NCBI RefSeq assembly: GCF_025452095.1
Contig: NZ_CP104877.1
Location: 3,534,001-3,598,000, forward strand
Direction of reading: 5' to 3'
From: Paenarthrobacter sp. JL.01a
GTDB taxonomy: Bacteria > Actinomycetota > Actinomycetes > Actinomycetales > Micrococcaceae
DNA: 64,000 nucleotides
Shown here: positions 31,516-40,152 of the stretch, in pieces
Numbering within the stretch: position 1 is the stretch's first letter
Layout: each line of letters starts with the position of its first letter
Notes under the pieces: model-generated
Seen by the model: the letters and a program-made list of their open reading frames with translations, nothing else
What the model was told of the DNA's origin: nothing
Databases searched by the model: none
Translations under genes and position numbers: made by a program

Positions 31516-31730
31516 ACACCAACGCCCCCACATGGGACGCGGTCCTCGATAAGTGGGATCTGGTTGATTACTCCTTCAACCGGTATCTCGGCATTGACCT
31601 TCACGAGGTCATGTCGTCCCGGTCTTGGGGCTGGTTCGTGCGGCGACTGTCCGGGCTACTAACCGATGACACGACCCTGATTTGTCGCGTCTACCAACAA
31701 CCCACCCAGGAAGAGGCGCCCGGTGTCTGA
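31401..31730 (+). CDS. T part of G/GT frameshift fusion
   Basis: This -1 frame has no start of its own. Joined to G after Lys at the slippery site it adds 109 residues (including GRGIKDPLTGAYEYYEIPEE and LHEVMSSRSWGWFVRRLSG), giving a GT protein of about 212 residues from the TTG start. The sequence character, acidic with Trp/Tyr, is that of T domains, which bind the tail tube protein while G coats the tape measure. It ends just inside the tape measure start. Confidence 0.75.
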   Translation, partial: SATGSGGSSRGFDLESYGRGIKDPLTGAYEYYEIPEEVDTNAPTWDAVLDKWDLVDYSFNRYLGIDLHEVMSSRSWGWFVRRLSGLLTDDTTLICRVYQQPTQEEAPGV

Positions 31731-34371
31731 GTCCACGAATGTCGGCACGATTGTTGGCAAGCTCAAGATCGATTCGTCTGACTGGAACCGGGAACTCGCG
31801 CAAGCCGAAACGAAAGCCCGATCCCTTGGGCGGGCTAACCCTCGGGTCCGTGTCGAGACTACAGGCACCCAGCAGGCTGTTGCGGAGCTCGGCGCTGTTG
31901 AGGTGGCTGAGCGGAAGATCACCGCGTCGTCTGCGGCTCTGGCCCGTATGCGGGAGCAGGCGCGTGCTGTCATTATCGGGCAGGCGTTGGCTGAGAAGGA
32001 GTCCATCAAACCGAAGATGGACTTCACTGAGTGGACGCAGCGTTCCACCGAAGCCACGAAAAGCGACACGGGCGCCAAAGAAAAGAACGCTGACTCGAAC
32101 CGCAAGGTAGACAACACCGCGAAGCAGGCTGGCGGGTCCATCCACCTCCTGTATTCCGCCCTTGCGCTGCTAGCCCCGGCAGCCGTGCCTATCGCTGGCG
32201 CCGCCGCCGCTGGTGCCGCGGCCCTCGGCGCTTTGGGCGTCGCTGGTGTCCTCGCCATAGTTGGTGTGAAGAATGCCATGGAACAGGGCGGACCAGTAGG
32301 CGACCGGTACGCCACGGGCGTCAAGCAGATCAAAGACCAGTTCAACGCCCTCGCAGCGACCAGCGCCACAGGAACCCTTGACGGGTTCAACCGCTCCGCG
32401 AACACCCTGAACATTTACATGCCGTCCCTGAACCGGCAGATGGGCGACTTCTCCCGCGTTACCGGCAACGTCGCAGCCAACGGGCTAAGCGGGCTGCTGG
32501 GCATGTTCACCACCCTCGACCCGGTCATGCGCGGATTCGCCGGCTACCTCGGGGAACTGTCCCAACGGTTCTCGACCATCGGGCAGAGCAACGGGCTCCG
32601 CGCTTTTGGGGACTACGCCCTCGCTGTCATGCCCCAGGTCATGGCGACCATCGAATCATTGGTCCGAGGCGTGAGTAACCTGCTCGCTGCCCTCGCGCCT
32701 CTTGGCGGGCTGGGTATGACAACCCTCAAGGTCATCGGTGACATCCTTGCGGGGATCCCCACGGACGTGCTCACCTTGCTGGTGTCCGGTGCGCTGGGCG
32801 CATACGCCGCGTTCGCGACATGGTCCGCGCTCATCCCCATCATCCAGTCCTTCGGGATCATGCTGAATACCTCACTCGGCCCCATCGGCCTTGTGGTCGC
32901 CGGCGTTGGTGCCCTGATCGGTGTGATGGTCGGGTCTACTGCTTCCACGAAGGACGCCACCGCAGCGACCATGGGTTACACGGCTGCGTTGCAGCGGGAC
33001 AACGGCATCATCGCGGAGAACGTCCGCGCCCACACCGCTGAGGAAATCGCCAAGTCCAAAGCCGCTGAAGCTGGGCAGAAGTTGGGGCTGTCCCTTGGCC
33101 TGCTCACCGAAGCGGCGATGGGTAACGCGAACGCGCAGAAGCTTGTCAATGGTGAACTCGACCGTCTGGAAGCTGTCAGCAAGGACAGCAAGCGCACCCA
33201 GTTGGAAATGGGTGGCATCAACGTTGACCAGATGAAGCGAAACGCCGCGCTCCAAGCTTCCATCAAAACCGTCCGTGACGAACTTGGCAACCAGAACAGT
33301 GCACTGAACGAAGCCGTTAATTACGAAAAGCGGTTCAACGAAGCCATGGGCCGCACGGGGGAGACGGCTGATGCACAGTCTGGGAAGCTGTCAGTCCTTG
33401 CGGGAATGTACGGGACAAACGTTACGGCTCTGACGGGCGCCCAGGATGCCGAAAAGAAGACTGAGGATCAGCTTGCGCTGACGACGTTGCAGATGCAAAT
33501 GCAGAACGACGCCGGTGGGCTGCTTAAAATGCAGTTGGATTTGCTGGCCGGTAAGTCCATCTCGTTCGAGCAGGCTCAGAACTCATTCGAGCGGCAACTT
33601 ATCAACTCCACGCAAGCAATCAAGACAAACGGCGGGGCGATTGAGGGTAACAGTGAGGCAGCGGTAACGAACCGCGGCAGCTTGCTGAACCTTGTGACTT
33701 CCGCGCAGCAGTCTGCCGAGGCTTACGGGACAATGACAGGCTCCGCTGAGGACGCCCGTAAGAAACTTATCGATCAGCGGCAAGTAATCATCGATAACGC
33801 CGTGGCGAACGGGCAGAACCGCGACGCCGTCACTCGTTACATCGATTCAATCTTGAAGATCCCGGCGAGCGTCCCCCCGACGAAAGTGGATGTTGACAAA
33901 GCCGAAGCAGAGCTGAAACTGCAAGGCTTCCAGAATGCCATCAACTCATTGACTGGCAAAACGGTGCACATCTACTCGGTGGAACACATCCAGCAAGTCC
34001 GAGATGGCGGGGACACTGCCACGGCCAACGCGATGAACACCGCGAACCAGTACGCAACGGGAAACGCGTACCGAGCCAATGGCGGGATGATCTACCGGGC
34101 CGGTGGCGGCATGGTGAACTACCTCGCTACTGGCGGGTTCCCGCAGTTCAAACCTGTTGGCACTGACACGGTGCCGGCGATGCTGACCCCCGGCGAAATC
34201 GTGATCAAGAAATCGTCTGTGGATTCGATCGGTGCTGGGAAGCTCCTGCACGCGAACGAGACAGGGAAGCTGCCCGAGGGCGGAACCACCATCAACATTT
34301 ACGACACGTCCGGGAACCCCACCGCAACGGCATACGAAACCTCGCGTGTCCTCGCCGCACGTGCTGTCTAA
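31723..34371 (+). CDS. Tape measure protein
   Basis: The 882-residue protein starts at GTG overlapping the GT stop. Long helical regions flank two hydrophobic, Ala/Gly-rich stretches (about 140-185 and 335-410, e.g. LTLLVSGALGAYAAFATW), typical of siphovirus tape measures that insert in the membrane on DNA delivery. The C-terminal part is Gly-rich with MLTPGEIVIKKSSVDSIG. By the usual rule it implies a tail of roughly 130 nm. Confidence 0.92.
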   Translation: MSESTNVGTIVGKLKIDSSDWNRELAQAETKARSLGRANPRVRVETTGTQQAVAELGAVEVAERKITASSAALARMREQARAVIIGQALAEKESIKPKMDFTEWTQRSTEATKSDTGAKEKNADSNRKVDNTAKQAGGSIHLLYSALALLAPAAVPIAGAAAAGAAALGALGVAGVLAIVGVKNAMEQGGPVGDRYATGVKQIKDQFNALAATSATGTLDGFNRSANTLNIYMPSLNRQMGDFSRVTGNVAANGLSGLLGMFTTLDPVMRGFAGYLGELSQRFSTIGQSNGLRAFGDYALAVMPQVMATIESLVRGVSNLLAALAPLGGLGMTTLKVIGDILAGIPTDVLTLLVSGALGAYAAFATWSALIPIIQSFGIMLNTSLGPIGLVVAGVGALIGVMVGSTASTKDATAATMGYTAALQRDNGIIAENVRAHTAEEIAKSKAAEAGQKLGLSLGLLTEAAMGNANAQKLVNGELDRLEAVSKDSKRTQLEMGGINVDQMKRNAALQASIKTVRDELGNQNSALNEAVNYEKRFNEAMGRTGETADAQSGKLSVLAGMYGTNVTALTGAQDAEKKTEDQLALTTLQMQMQNDAGGLLKMQLDLLAGKSISFEQAQNSFERQLINSTQAIKTNGGAIEGNSEAAVTNRGSLLNLVTSAQQSAEAYGTMTGSAEDARKKLIDQRQVIIDNAVANGQNRDAVTRYIDSILKIPASVPPTKVDVDKAEAELKLQGFQNAINSLTGKTVHIYSVEHIQQVRDGGDTATANAMNTANQYATGNAYRANGGMIYRAGGGMVNYLATGGFPQFKPVGTDTVPAMLTPGEIVIKKSSVDSIGAGKLLHANETGKLPEGGTTINIYDTSGNPTATAYETSRVLAARAV

Positions 34372-34380
34372 GGAGGACGG

Positions 34381-35289
34381 GTGCCTTACCCAAGCCCAAT
34401 AACGTACCCGTCCCGGCTCCTGTACCCAGGGACCACGGAACGTGAGTTCAGCCTGTCCCCGATCGCTATCGGCGACTTGCTGCTCAACGCGACCGATGAC
34501 AACGGCACCCGGTGGGTTGTTCAGAAGTTCGATGGTTGGGGTAGCCCCGCGTCCAGTGCGGTATTCACGCAGCGGGCGCGGGGCCACGGCTCCACAGCTT
34601 CCGAGGCGTTCTACCGGGACCGGGTCATGGTCATCGAAGGGCTCATCCTGACCGAAGCCCCGGAGCTCCTGTCGGCGGCGCTTGACTTGTTGAACGCGTC
34701 CGTGACGTTGGAACAGTTCACGATGATCGTTTCCGAGACTGGGTATGTCCGTCACGTCCTCGCGCAACGGCAGGGTGAGGTTCTTGTGAGCCGGTTCAAT
34801 AACCGGCAGGCACGGTTCAGCATCCAGGTTGTCGCGAAGGATCCCCGGAAGTTCGGCGACCTGATCACCGTTTCGACGCCTTTGCCGTCATCGTCGGGCG
34901 GGCGAACCTACCCGGCTACTTACCCGATCACTTACACGGGGTCCACCGAAACCGGCGTCGTCCGGCTAACCAATACCGGCAACACCCAAGCCCCGGTGTG
35001 GCTCCGTGTTGACGGGCCTGTCCCCGCGGGTGGGTGGACGGTCACGCACGTGGGTAAGAGGCAGACGCTCACGTTTGCCACGTCCCTCGCGCTGACCTCG
35101 GGCGAGTTCATCACCGTGGACATGGACCGCCGCGAAGTCCTGGCACAAGGGCAAGCCGCCCGCGCCGGATACGTGACTTCCCGCGGCTGGTTCAGCCTTG
35201 ACCCTGGCGTGAATGACATTGCTTTCAGCGCTGCGAATTACAGCGCAACGGCGCAACTGACCGTGACCACCAAACCAGCGTGGTCCTAG
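34381..35289 (+). CDS. Distal tail protein (Dit-like)
   Basis: The 302-residue protein starts at GTG after AAGGAGG. Its N-terminal domain (FSLSPIAIGDLLLNATDDN, then RDRVMVIEGLILTEAPELL) and C-terminal beta domain match siphovirus distal tail proteins that form the hub below the tape measure. The gene order supports this. Confidence 0.75.
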   Translation: MPYPSPITYPSRLLYPGTTEREFSLSPIAIGDLLLNATDDNGTRWVVQKFDGWGSPASSAVFTQRARGHGSTASEAFYRDRVMVIEGLILTEAPELLSAALDLLNASVTLEQFTMIVSETGYVRHVLAQRQGEVLVSRFNNRQARFSIQVVAKDPRKFGDLITVSTPLPSSSGGRTYPATYPITYTGSTETGVVRLTNTGNTQAPVWLRVDGPVPAGGWTVTHVGKRQTLTFATSLALTSGEFITVDMDRREVLAQGQAARAGYVTSRGWFSLDPGVNDIAFSAANYSATAQLTVTTKPAWS

Positions 35290-35297
35290 GAGCTTAG

Positions 35298-36293
35298 ATG
35301 ACTATTACTTGCCAGCCGATGGACGCCAGCGGCGGACTCCCCACATACTCGGCTTCGAACGAACGACAAGCGGACGCGGCCTTGTATGGTGGCGGTTCTG
35401 GTCTGGCGTTGGGCGCCCGGTCAGGGTTCCGACCCGGCGCTGGGAACATCCTGTCTGTCACGTCAACCACGTGGACGCTGACCCCTGGCGCGGCGATCAT
35501 CACCCCCGGCGCCGCGACGGCGCAGGGTTCTTACCGGTGGTCCTCGGACGCGAACAGCACCGGGGCGATTGCTGCCGCTGATGCGACGTACGCCCGCAAA
35601 GACATCGTCTACATCCAGGTGAATGACTCGTCCAGCGGTGACGGTTCAGGAGCGCTCACGGCCCCTGTCCTGTACCTCGCGGGGACGCCGTCTGCTACCC
35701 CTGTCGCACCGACGTTGCCGCCGCGGTCGTTCCTTGTTGGGACGATCACGGTTCCGCAGGTGGGTGGTGGTTCTCCTACGGTGGTGAAGAACCCGGCAGT
35801 GTTTGTTGCTGCTGGTGGTATCCAGCCGATCGCTGATCAGGCGGAGCAGGACGGGTTGACCCCGTATAAGGGTATGCGTATCCGCCGCATGGACCTCGGC
35901 TTTGATGCTGTGTACAACGGCACCCGCTGGGTTGGTGGCACAGGCACGATCGCTAACTTTGGCGACTATTCAAGCTTCGGTGCAGGGTATGACTCGGCCC
36001 GATGGTTTGAGTCTCCTGATGGCATGGTGATGTTGACGGCGATTTTCAAGAACGCCAACACCAGCGTGACCACAGTTCCCTTTGTGAAGTACAAAGTTGG
36101 GGCCGTTCCTGCGGCTATCGCGCCTGTTGCCCGTATCGGCGCCGGCGTGGCTGTGGACTCAGCGCATGACTCCCAGCCCCTCGGGTACATCGAGGCGAAT
36201 GGTGACATTCAGTTCTCTGTGAACAGTTCCGGCACTTCAACCAGCAACTCGTTCTTTGTGGAGTTCAACGTGGTGTGGAGGTCTCAGCCATGA
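35298..36293 (+). CDS. Minor tail/baseplate protein
   Basis: The 331-residue protein is Gly/Ala/Thr-rich and beta-rich. The N-terminal part (ASNERQADAALYGGGSGLAL) resembles baseplate upper proteins of Gram-positive siphophages. The C-terminal part (about 200-331) contains aromatic-rich strands typical of a receptor-binding or collar domain. Exact role unknown. Confidence 0.65.
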   Translation: MTITCQPMDASGGLPTYSASNERQADAALYGGGSGLALGARSGFRPGAGNILSVTSTTWTLTPGAAIITPGAATAQGSYRWSSDANSTGAIAAADATYARKDIVYIQVNDSSSGDGSGALTAPVLYLAGTPSATPVAPTLPPRSFLVGTITVPQVGGGSPTVVKNPAVFVAAGGIQPIADQAEQDGLTPYKGMRIRRMDLGFDAVYNGTRWVGGTGTIANFGDYSSFGAGYDSARWFESPDGMVMLTAIFKNANTSVTTVPFVKYKVGAVPAAIAPVARIGAGVAVDSAHDSQPLGYIEANGDIQFSVNSSGTSTSNSFFVEFNVVWRSQP

Positions 36294-36655
36294 TCCCCCA
36301 GTGGATAACTGACCTGATCCCCGTTGCCCCTTGGCTGGTAGCGCTCCTGATCGTTGGGCTTTTTCTGTGGAAGGTTGGGCCGTTCCTGCGCAAGTGCGGA
36401 CGGTTCATTGACCGATTCATTGGAGTCCCCGAGGACAAGAAATCCGGGCAGAAGGAAATCCCCGGATTGTTCGAGCGCATGGACCGGCAGGACGAGCTCC
36501 TAGAAACCATCCGGCATGAGCTGTTCCCGAACAGTGGGAAGTCTTTGAGGGATGCGGTTGACAAGCAGCACAAGCAGCTTGAGGACCACCTTGCGCAGTG
36601 CCCGCCCACGCCCACCACAACCATCAACGTCAACCCTCCCGGAGGTACCCCATGA
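36290..36655 (+). CDS. DUF2746-like single-pass membrane protein
   Basis: The 121-residue protein starts at ATG with GGAGG eight bases upstream. One transmembrane segment (APWLVALLIVGLFLWKVG) is followed by a charged coiled coil and a Pro/Thr-rich tail. Similar proteins sit beside endolysin genes in actinophages. A role in lysis timing or as an anchored accessory is plausible. Confidence 0.65.
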   Translation: MIPQWITDLIPVAPWLVALLIVGLFLWKVGPFLRKCGRFIDRFIGVPEDKKSGQKEIPGLFERMDRQDELLETIRHELFPNSGKSLRDAVDKQHKQLEDHLAQCPPTPTTTINVNPPGGTP

Positions 36656-37506
36656 GATGGCCCGTTGACGCGCCTGTTTCCCAGGCGTTTGGTTCTAACC
36701 CTACAAACGGCATCCGTCCGGGCAGCCCTGACTACTGGATCATCCAGCAGTTCGGCAACTACCAGCCGAACGGTCACACAGGCGTTGACTTCTCCGTCCC
36801 TATTGGCACGCCCGTCGCGGCGGCTGGTTCCGGGACCGTGTTGCATGAGGGTTGGATGGGCGGCACGTATGCCGATAACCCGTGGTGGATCGCCCCCGCC
36901 TTCGCTGGCATTTGCGTTGTCATTGACCACGGCTCATTCATCGGCATCTACGGGCACATGTCATCCACATCGGTAAACAAGGGCGACTTTGTTACTGAGG
37001 GCGAAGTTATCGGCCTGTCCGGTAACACGGGCGGCTCGACTGGCCCTCACCTGCACTTCGAGGTTCTGCCTGACGGGTGGGACTTCAACAACGGCATGTA
37101 CGGGCGCGTAAACCCGGCTGCTTTCATTTCCGCCAATGCTGCCATGGGGCCGGCTGGCGAAGTAACCACCATTCCAACACCCACGGAAGAAGACGACATG
37201 TTTACAGACAATGACCGGGCCGTGCTGACGGCGGTGAGTGATGCAATTTTCAAGGGAGGCCAGTCCACCCATAAGAACAAGTCTCTGAACAACATGCTTG
37301 GTTCGATTTGGGATGCCATCTTTGCTGGTGGCGCTTCCATGCCAGGAGGGAAGTCCTTGTCGGACATTCTCGGCAAGGTTGCTGAGGCACCAGCCGTGAC
37401 TGTTGACCCTGCCGCTTTGGCGGCTTCTATCGCTGAGTCGATCCCGGCTGACCTTGCGGCGCAGGTCGCTGACGAACTGGGCAAGCGTCTCCAAGGTGGC
37501 AAATGA
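36652..37506 (+). CDS. Endolysin, M23 metallopeptidase
   Basis: The 284-residue enzyme has a LytM/M23 zinc endopeptidase domain with His42 and Asp46 (HTGVD), His102 (YGHM) and the HLH pair His133/His135. It would cut peptidoglycan cross-bridges. A linker leads to a helical C-terminal region (about 185-284) that probably binds the wall or oligomerises. ATG 36652 has GGAGG upstream; the earlier in-frame ATG belongs to the previous gene's end. Confidence 0.88.
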   Translation: MRWPVDAPVSQAFGSNPTNGIRPGSPDYWIIQQFGNYQPNGHTGVDFSVPIGTPVAAAGSGTVLHEGWMGGTYADNPWWIAPAFAGICVVIDHGSFIGIYGHMSSTSVNKGDFVTEGEVIGLSGNTGGSTGPHLHFEVLPDGWDFNNGMYGRVNPAAFISANAAMGPAGEVTTIPTPTEEDDMFTDNDRAVLTAVSDAIFKGGQSTHKNKSLNNMLGSIWDAIFAGGASMPGGKSLSDILGKVAEAPAVTVDPAALAASIAESIPADLAAQVADELGKRLQGGK

Positions 37507-37757
37507 TGTTGACCACTACCTTTTGGCTTGCTGCCGGTGAGCGTGCATTCAAGACGTTCGCTCAGGTGTTGCTCGGGTTCATGACCACGGGCGCCATCGG
37601 TATCACCAGCCTGCCATGGAACGAAATGCTGTCGGTCGCTGCGACCGCGGCGCTTGCTTCGGTCCTCACGTCCATTGTTTCCGGCGCGCGTGACGGTAAC
37701 CCGTCCGCGACGAACGCGGAAACAACGCCCACGTCCAAGGGCAAGCACGAAGCGTAA
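37503..37757 (+). CDS. Holin
   Basis: The 84-residue protein overlaps the endolysin by 4 bases. It has two hydrophobic helices (FKTFAQVLLGFMTTGAIGIT; LSVAATAALASVLTSIVSG) and a charged hydrophilic tail, like r1t-type holins. It would permeabilise the membrane to release the endolysin. Confidence 0.85.
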   Translation: MMLTTTFWLAAGERAFKTFAQVLLGFMTTGAIGITSLPWNEMLSVAATAALASVLTSIVSGARDGNPSATNAETTPTSKGKHEA

Positions 37758-37781
37758 ACAACTGAATCGGGAGGGGTCCGC

Positions 37782-38864
37782 GTGACTTTGTCTTGGGTTG
37801 CCGTGAACGTCAACAACGGCCAAATGATCGCGGACCTCCCCGAACTTGACGTGCGTGGAACGTTCGGGTGCACGATGATGCGCTACGAAACGCAGGCCGC
37901 GTCCTTCCCCGCACTGTCAGCCCCGCCGAACTGGCGGCAAGCTACCCGCCCCGGCGCGGTATGGATTGTTTGCCTTGACGATGACGGGCTCTCCCCGCTG
38001 TGGGGTGGCATGGTCATCGACCGGGAAACCGACCACGAGGGGCTGGTGCAGATCGTCCTCGCAACCCCGGAAGCGTACTTCGACCGGCGTTACGTCGGCG
38101 ACAAAACCTACACCGGGACAGCGCAAAACCTTATCGCGAAAGACCTCATCGACTCCTACGTCAAGACCGCGGCCATGGCGGGTATCGCTATGCGCGTGCA
38201 GATCGTGGGCAGCAACGGCACCCCCCGCGACCGGTCCTACAAGGCCGTTGAGGACAAGACCGTGTACTCGGTCCTCGGCGACCTCGCCGGTGTCATCGGC
38301 GGACCCGAATGGACTGTTGGTTGGGAGAACGTCAACAACCTCATCACCCCCGTGTTCTACGTGGGTAACCGCATCGGTGTGCCGGCGCCGGTCGGGCTGC
38401 AACCAGCGGCGCGGTTCTACCTGCCTGGGCCGGCGTCGTCCGCGAAGGTGAAAGAGTCGTACACGTCGCAGCTTGGCGCGAACCGTGTCATCGCCGTGTC
38501 ATCGGGGGTGGATGATGCCCGCCCTCAGTCGTCGCAGAAGTCCAACACGACAGACCTGCGCCCCTCGTTTGAGTACCGGTGGTCGCCGTCCACCTCGATC
38601 ACGGACACGTCCACTCTTGACGCGCACGCTGACCGTGCCCTCGCGGCGATGAAAGACGGCGGGCTTGGTTTGGAGCTCACCGCGAACCGGGCTGAGGCGC
38701 CGAAGCTTGGGCGTGACTGGTCGATCGGTGACGACATCGGCTTTGACCTTGTTTCTCCCGCATGGCCTGACGGCATCTATGGTGTGGGGCGCTGTGTCGG
38801 GTGGCGGATGGACGCCGACATCATCCAACCGCTTATTGACGTGACTTCCATTGGGGGTATCTGA
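37782..38864 (+). CDS. Minor tail protein (tail-associated, gp37/Tal-like)
   Basis: The 360-residue protein starts at GTG after GAGGGG. Its fold pattern (VWIVCLDDDGLSPLWGGMV, then GTAQNLIAKDLIDSYV, and WSIGDDIGFDL) resembles the gp37/tail-associated hub proteins of actinobacterial siphophages. It lies after the lysis cassette, so tail genes resume here. It is probably a baseplate hub component. Confidence 0.65.
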   Translation: MTLSWVAVNVNNGQMIADLPELDVRGTFGCTMMRYETQAASFPALSAPPNWRQATRPGAVWIVCLDDDGLSPLWGGMVIDRETDHEGLVQIVLATPEAYFDRRYVGDKTYTGTAQNLIAKDLIDSYVKTAAMAGIAMRVQIVGSNGTPRDRSYKAVEDKTVYSVLGDLAGVIGGPEWTVGWENVNNLITPVFYVGNRIGVPAPVGLQPAARFYLPGPASSAKVKESYTSQLGANRVIAVSSGVDDARPQSSQKSNTTDLRPSFEYRWSPSTSITDTSTLDAHADRALAAMKDGGLGLELTANRAEAPKLGRDWSIGDDIGFDLVSPAWPDGIYGVGRCVGWRMDADIIQPLIDVTSIGGI

Positions 38865-39784
38865 TGCCACAGCCTGGACAGCTAGGTTCCCAGTTCGGCG
38901 GTGACGACTGGATCATCCGTAAGCTCGCGGACTTTGAGCGGATGCTGCGTGAGTACGGGCCGGCGAACATCCTCGCCACGGCTGGCATCAATGTCATCCC
39001 TGATGGGGTGTTGGTGAACGGGCTTATGCAGTTCAAACGCCCTGACGGGACTGTTGGTGTGTCTGTGGATCCCACTACGGGTACGTTCGTTGCGTATGAC
39101 GCTACGGGTTCTACGCCTGTTGCCCGGTTCGGGTCGCTGATCGAAACGGCGCCGACCGAGTACGGGGTCGAGGTGCTGGTTGGTTCGACGTGGGTTCGGT
39201 TGGGGAACCAGACCACGACGTGGGCTGGGGTGTCTGGTAAGCCGACTGATTTCGCGCCGTTGGTTACGAGCCCGGTGGCTAATGCGACGAACGCTGTGAA
39301 CGCTACGGAGGCGACGCACGCTGCGCAGGCTGACGGGTCGGAGTATGGGTGGACGAATAACGTTGCCGGGTCCAGTTTCTATGCACTCTGGGTAGGGAAC
39401 GATGGTGGGTTCCACTTCGGTCGGAACGTCTCGTCGGAGCGGTACAAGGAAAACATTGTCTCCCACATTGTGGACCCTGCCGGGGTCTTGGCTCTCCGCC
39501 CTGTCCGGTACGACCGCAAGCCCACATACCGGTACCCCACAGACGCGCAAGGCAACCGTCTCATCGGCCCAGCGCAACGGTTCGAGGGTGCCAAGAACGA
39601 GTTCGGACTTATCGCTGAGGAAGTCGCACAGACCCTCCCCGAAATCGTCACCCACTATAACGGCGTCATTGACGGCGTCCGGTACGACCTGTTGGGCGTG
39701 GCGCTCCTGCCTGTTGTGCAGGCCTTGCAAGAACAGAACGACAAACTTACCGCCGCTGCGCGGGCACACGGATGGGACGTTTGA
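38864..39784 (+). CDS. Minor tail protein with S74 intramolecular chaperone
   Basis: The 306-residue protein has a beta-rich N-terminal part. From about residue 185 it has a peptidase S74 (IMC) domain with the Ser-Lys catalytic pair in SSERYKENIV (Ser191, Lys195), followed by KNEFGLIAEEVAQTLPEIV. Such C-terminal domains trimerise fibres and then cleave themselves off. The mature fibre would therefore be about 190 residues, a short adhesin or spike adaptor. Confidence 0.8.
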   Translation: MPQPGQLGSQFGGDDWIIRKLADFERMLREYGPANILATAGINVIPDGVLVNGLMQFKRPDGTVGVSVDPTTGTFVAYDATGSTPVARFGSLIETAPTEYGVEVLVGSTWVRLGNQTTTWAGVSGKPTDFAPLVTSPVANATNAVNATEATHAAQADGSEYGWTNNVAGSSFYALWVGNDGGFHFGRNVSSERYKENIVSHIVDPAGVLALRPVRYDRKPTYRYPTDAQGNRLIGPAQRFEGAKNEFGLIAEEVAQTLPEIVTHYNGVIDGVRYDLLGVALLPVVQALQEQNDKLTAAARAHGWDV

Positions 39785-40143
39785 TGGCTCGACGGAACTG
39801 GAATAACGGCGTCATCGGGAACACCCCGCTAAGCGCTGAAAGGTTGAACTCACTGGAGGACGACCTGGAGGCTGCCTTGGTGCAGCTCGCCCGGACCCCG
39901 GAGTCGTTGTTCAGCGGGTCGGTGACAAGCAATGCTGACGGGGCTCCTGTGTCAGCCAGCGTGGTCTGGCCTGACGGGTCTACGGGGGTCTATGCAGGGA
40001 CCGCCTCGGATGAATGGCCCATGCTGATCGACTCCTACACCATCACCAAGACCGGCGTCCCGGTCAAGACCTTCACGCAGCCCATGGTCACCCGCAACGA
40101 CGCCGGGCGCATCACCACCCGCCCGGCCATCACGATCACTTAG
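39784..40143 (+). CDS. Small minor tail protein
   Basis: The 119-residue protein starts at the ATG of a TGATG overlap. A helical N-terminal linker (NSLEDDLEAALVQLARTPE) is followed by a beta domain (SVVWPDGSTGVYAGTASDE). It is likely an adaptor or capping piece between the hub and the tailspike encoded next. Confidence 0.55.
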   Translation: MARRNWNNGVIGNTPLSAERLNSLEDDLEAALVQLARTPESLFSGSVTSNADGAPVSASVVWPDGSTGVYAGTASDEWPMLIDSYTITKTGVPVKTFTQPMVTRNDAGRITTRPAITIT

Positions 40144-40152
40144 GAGTAGCCC

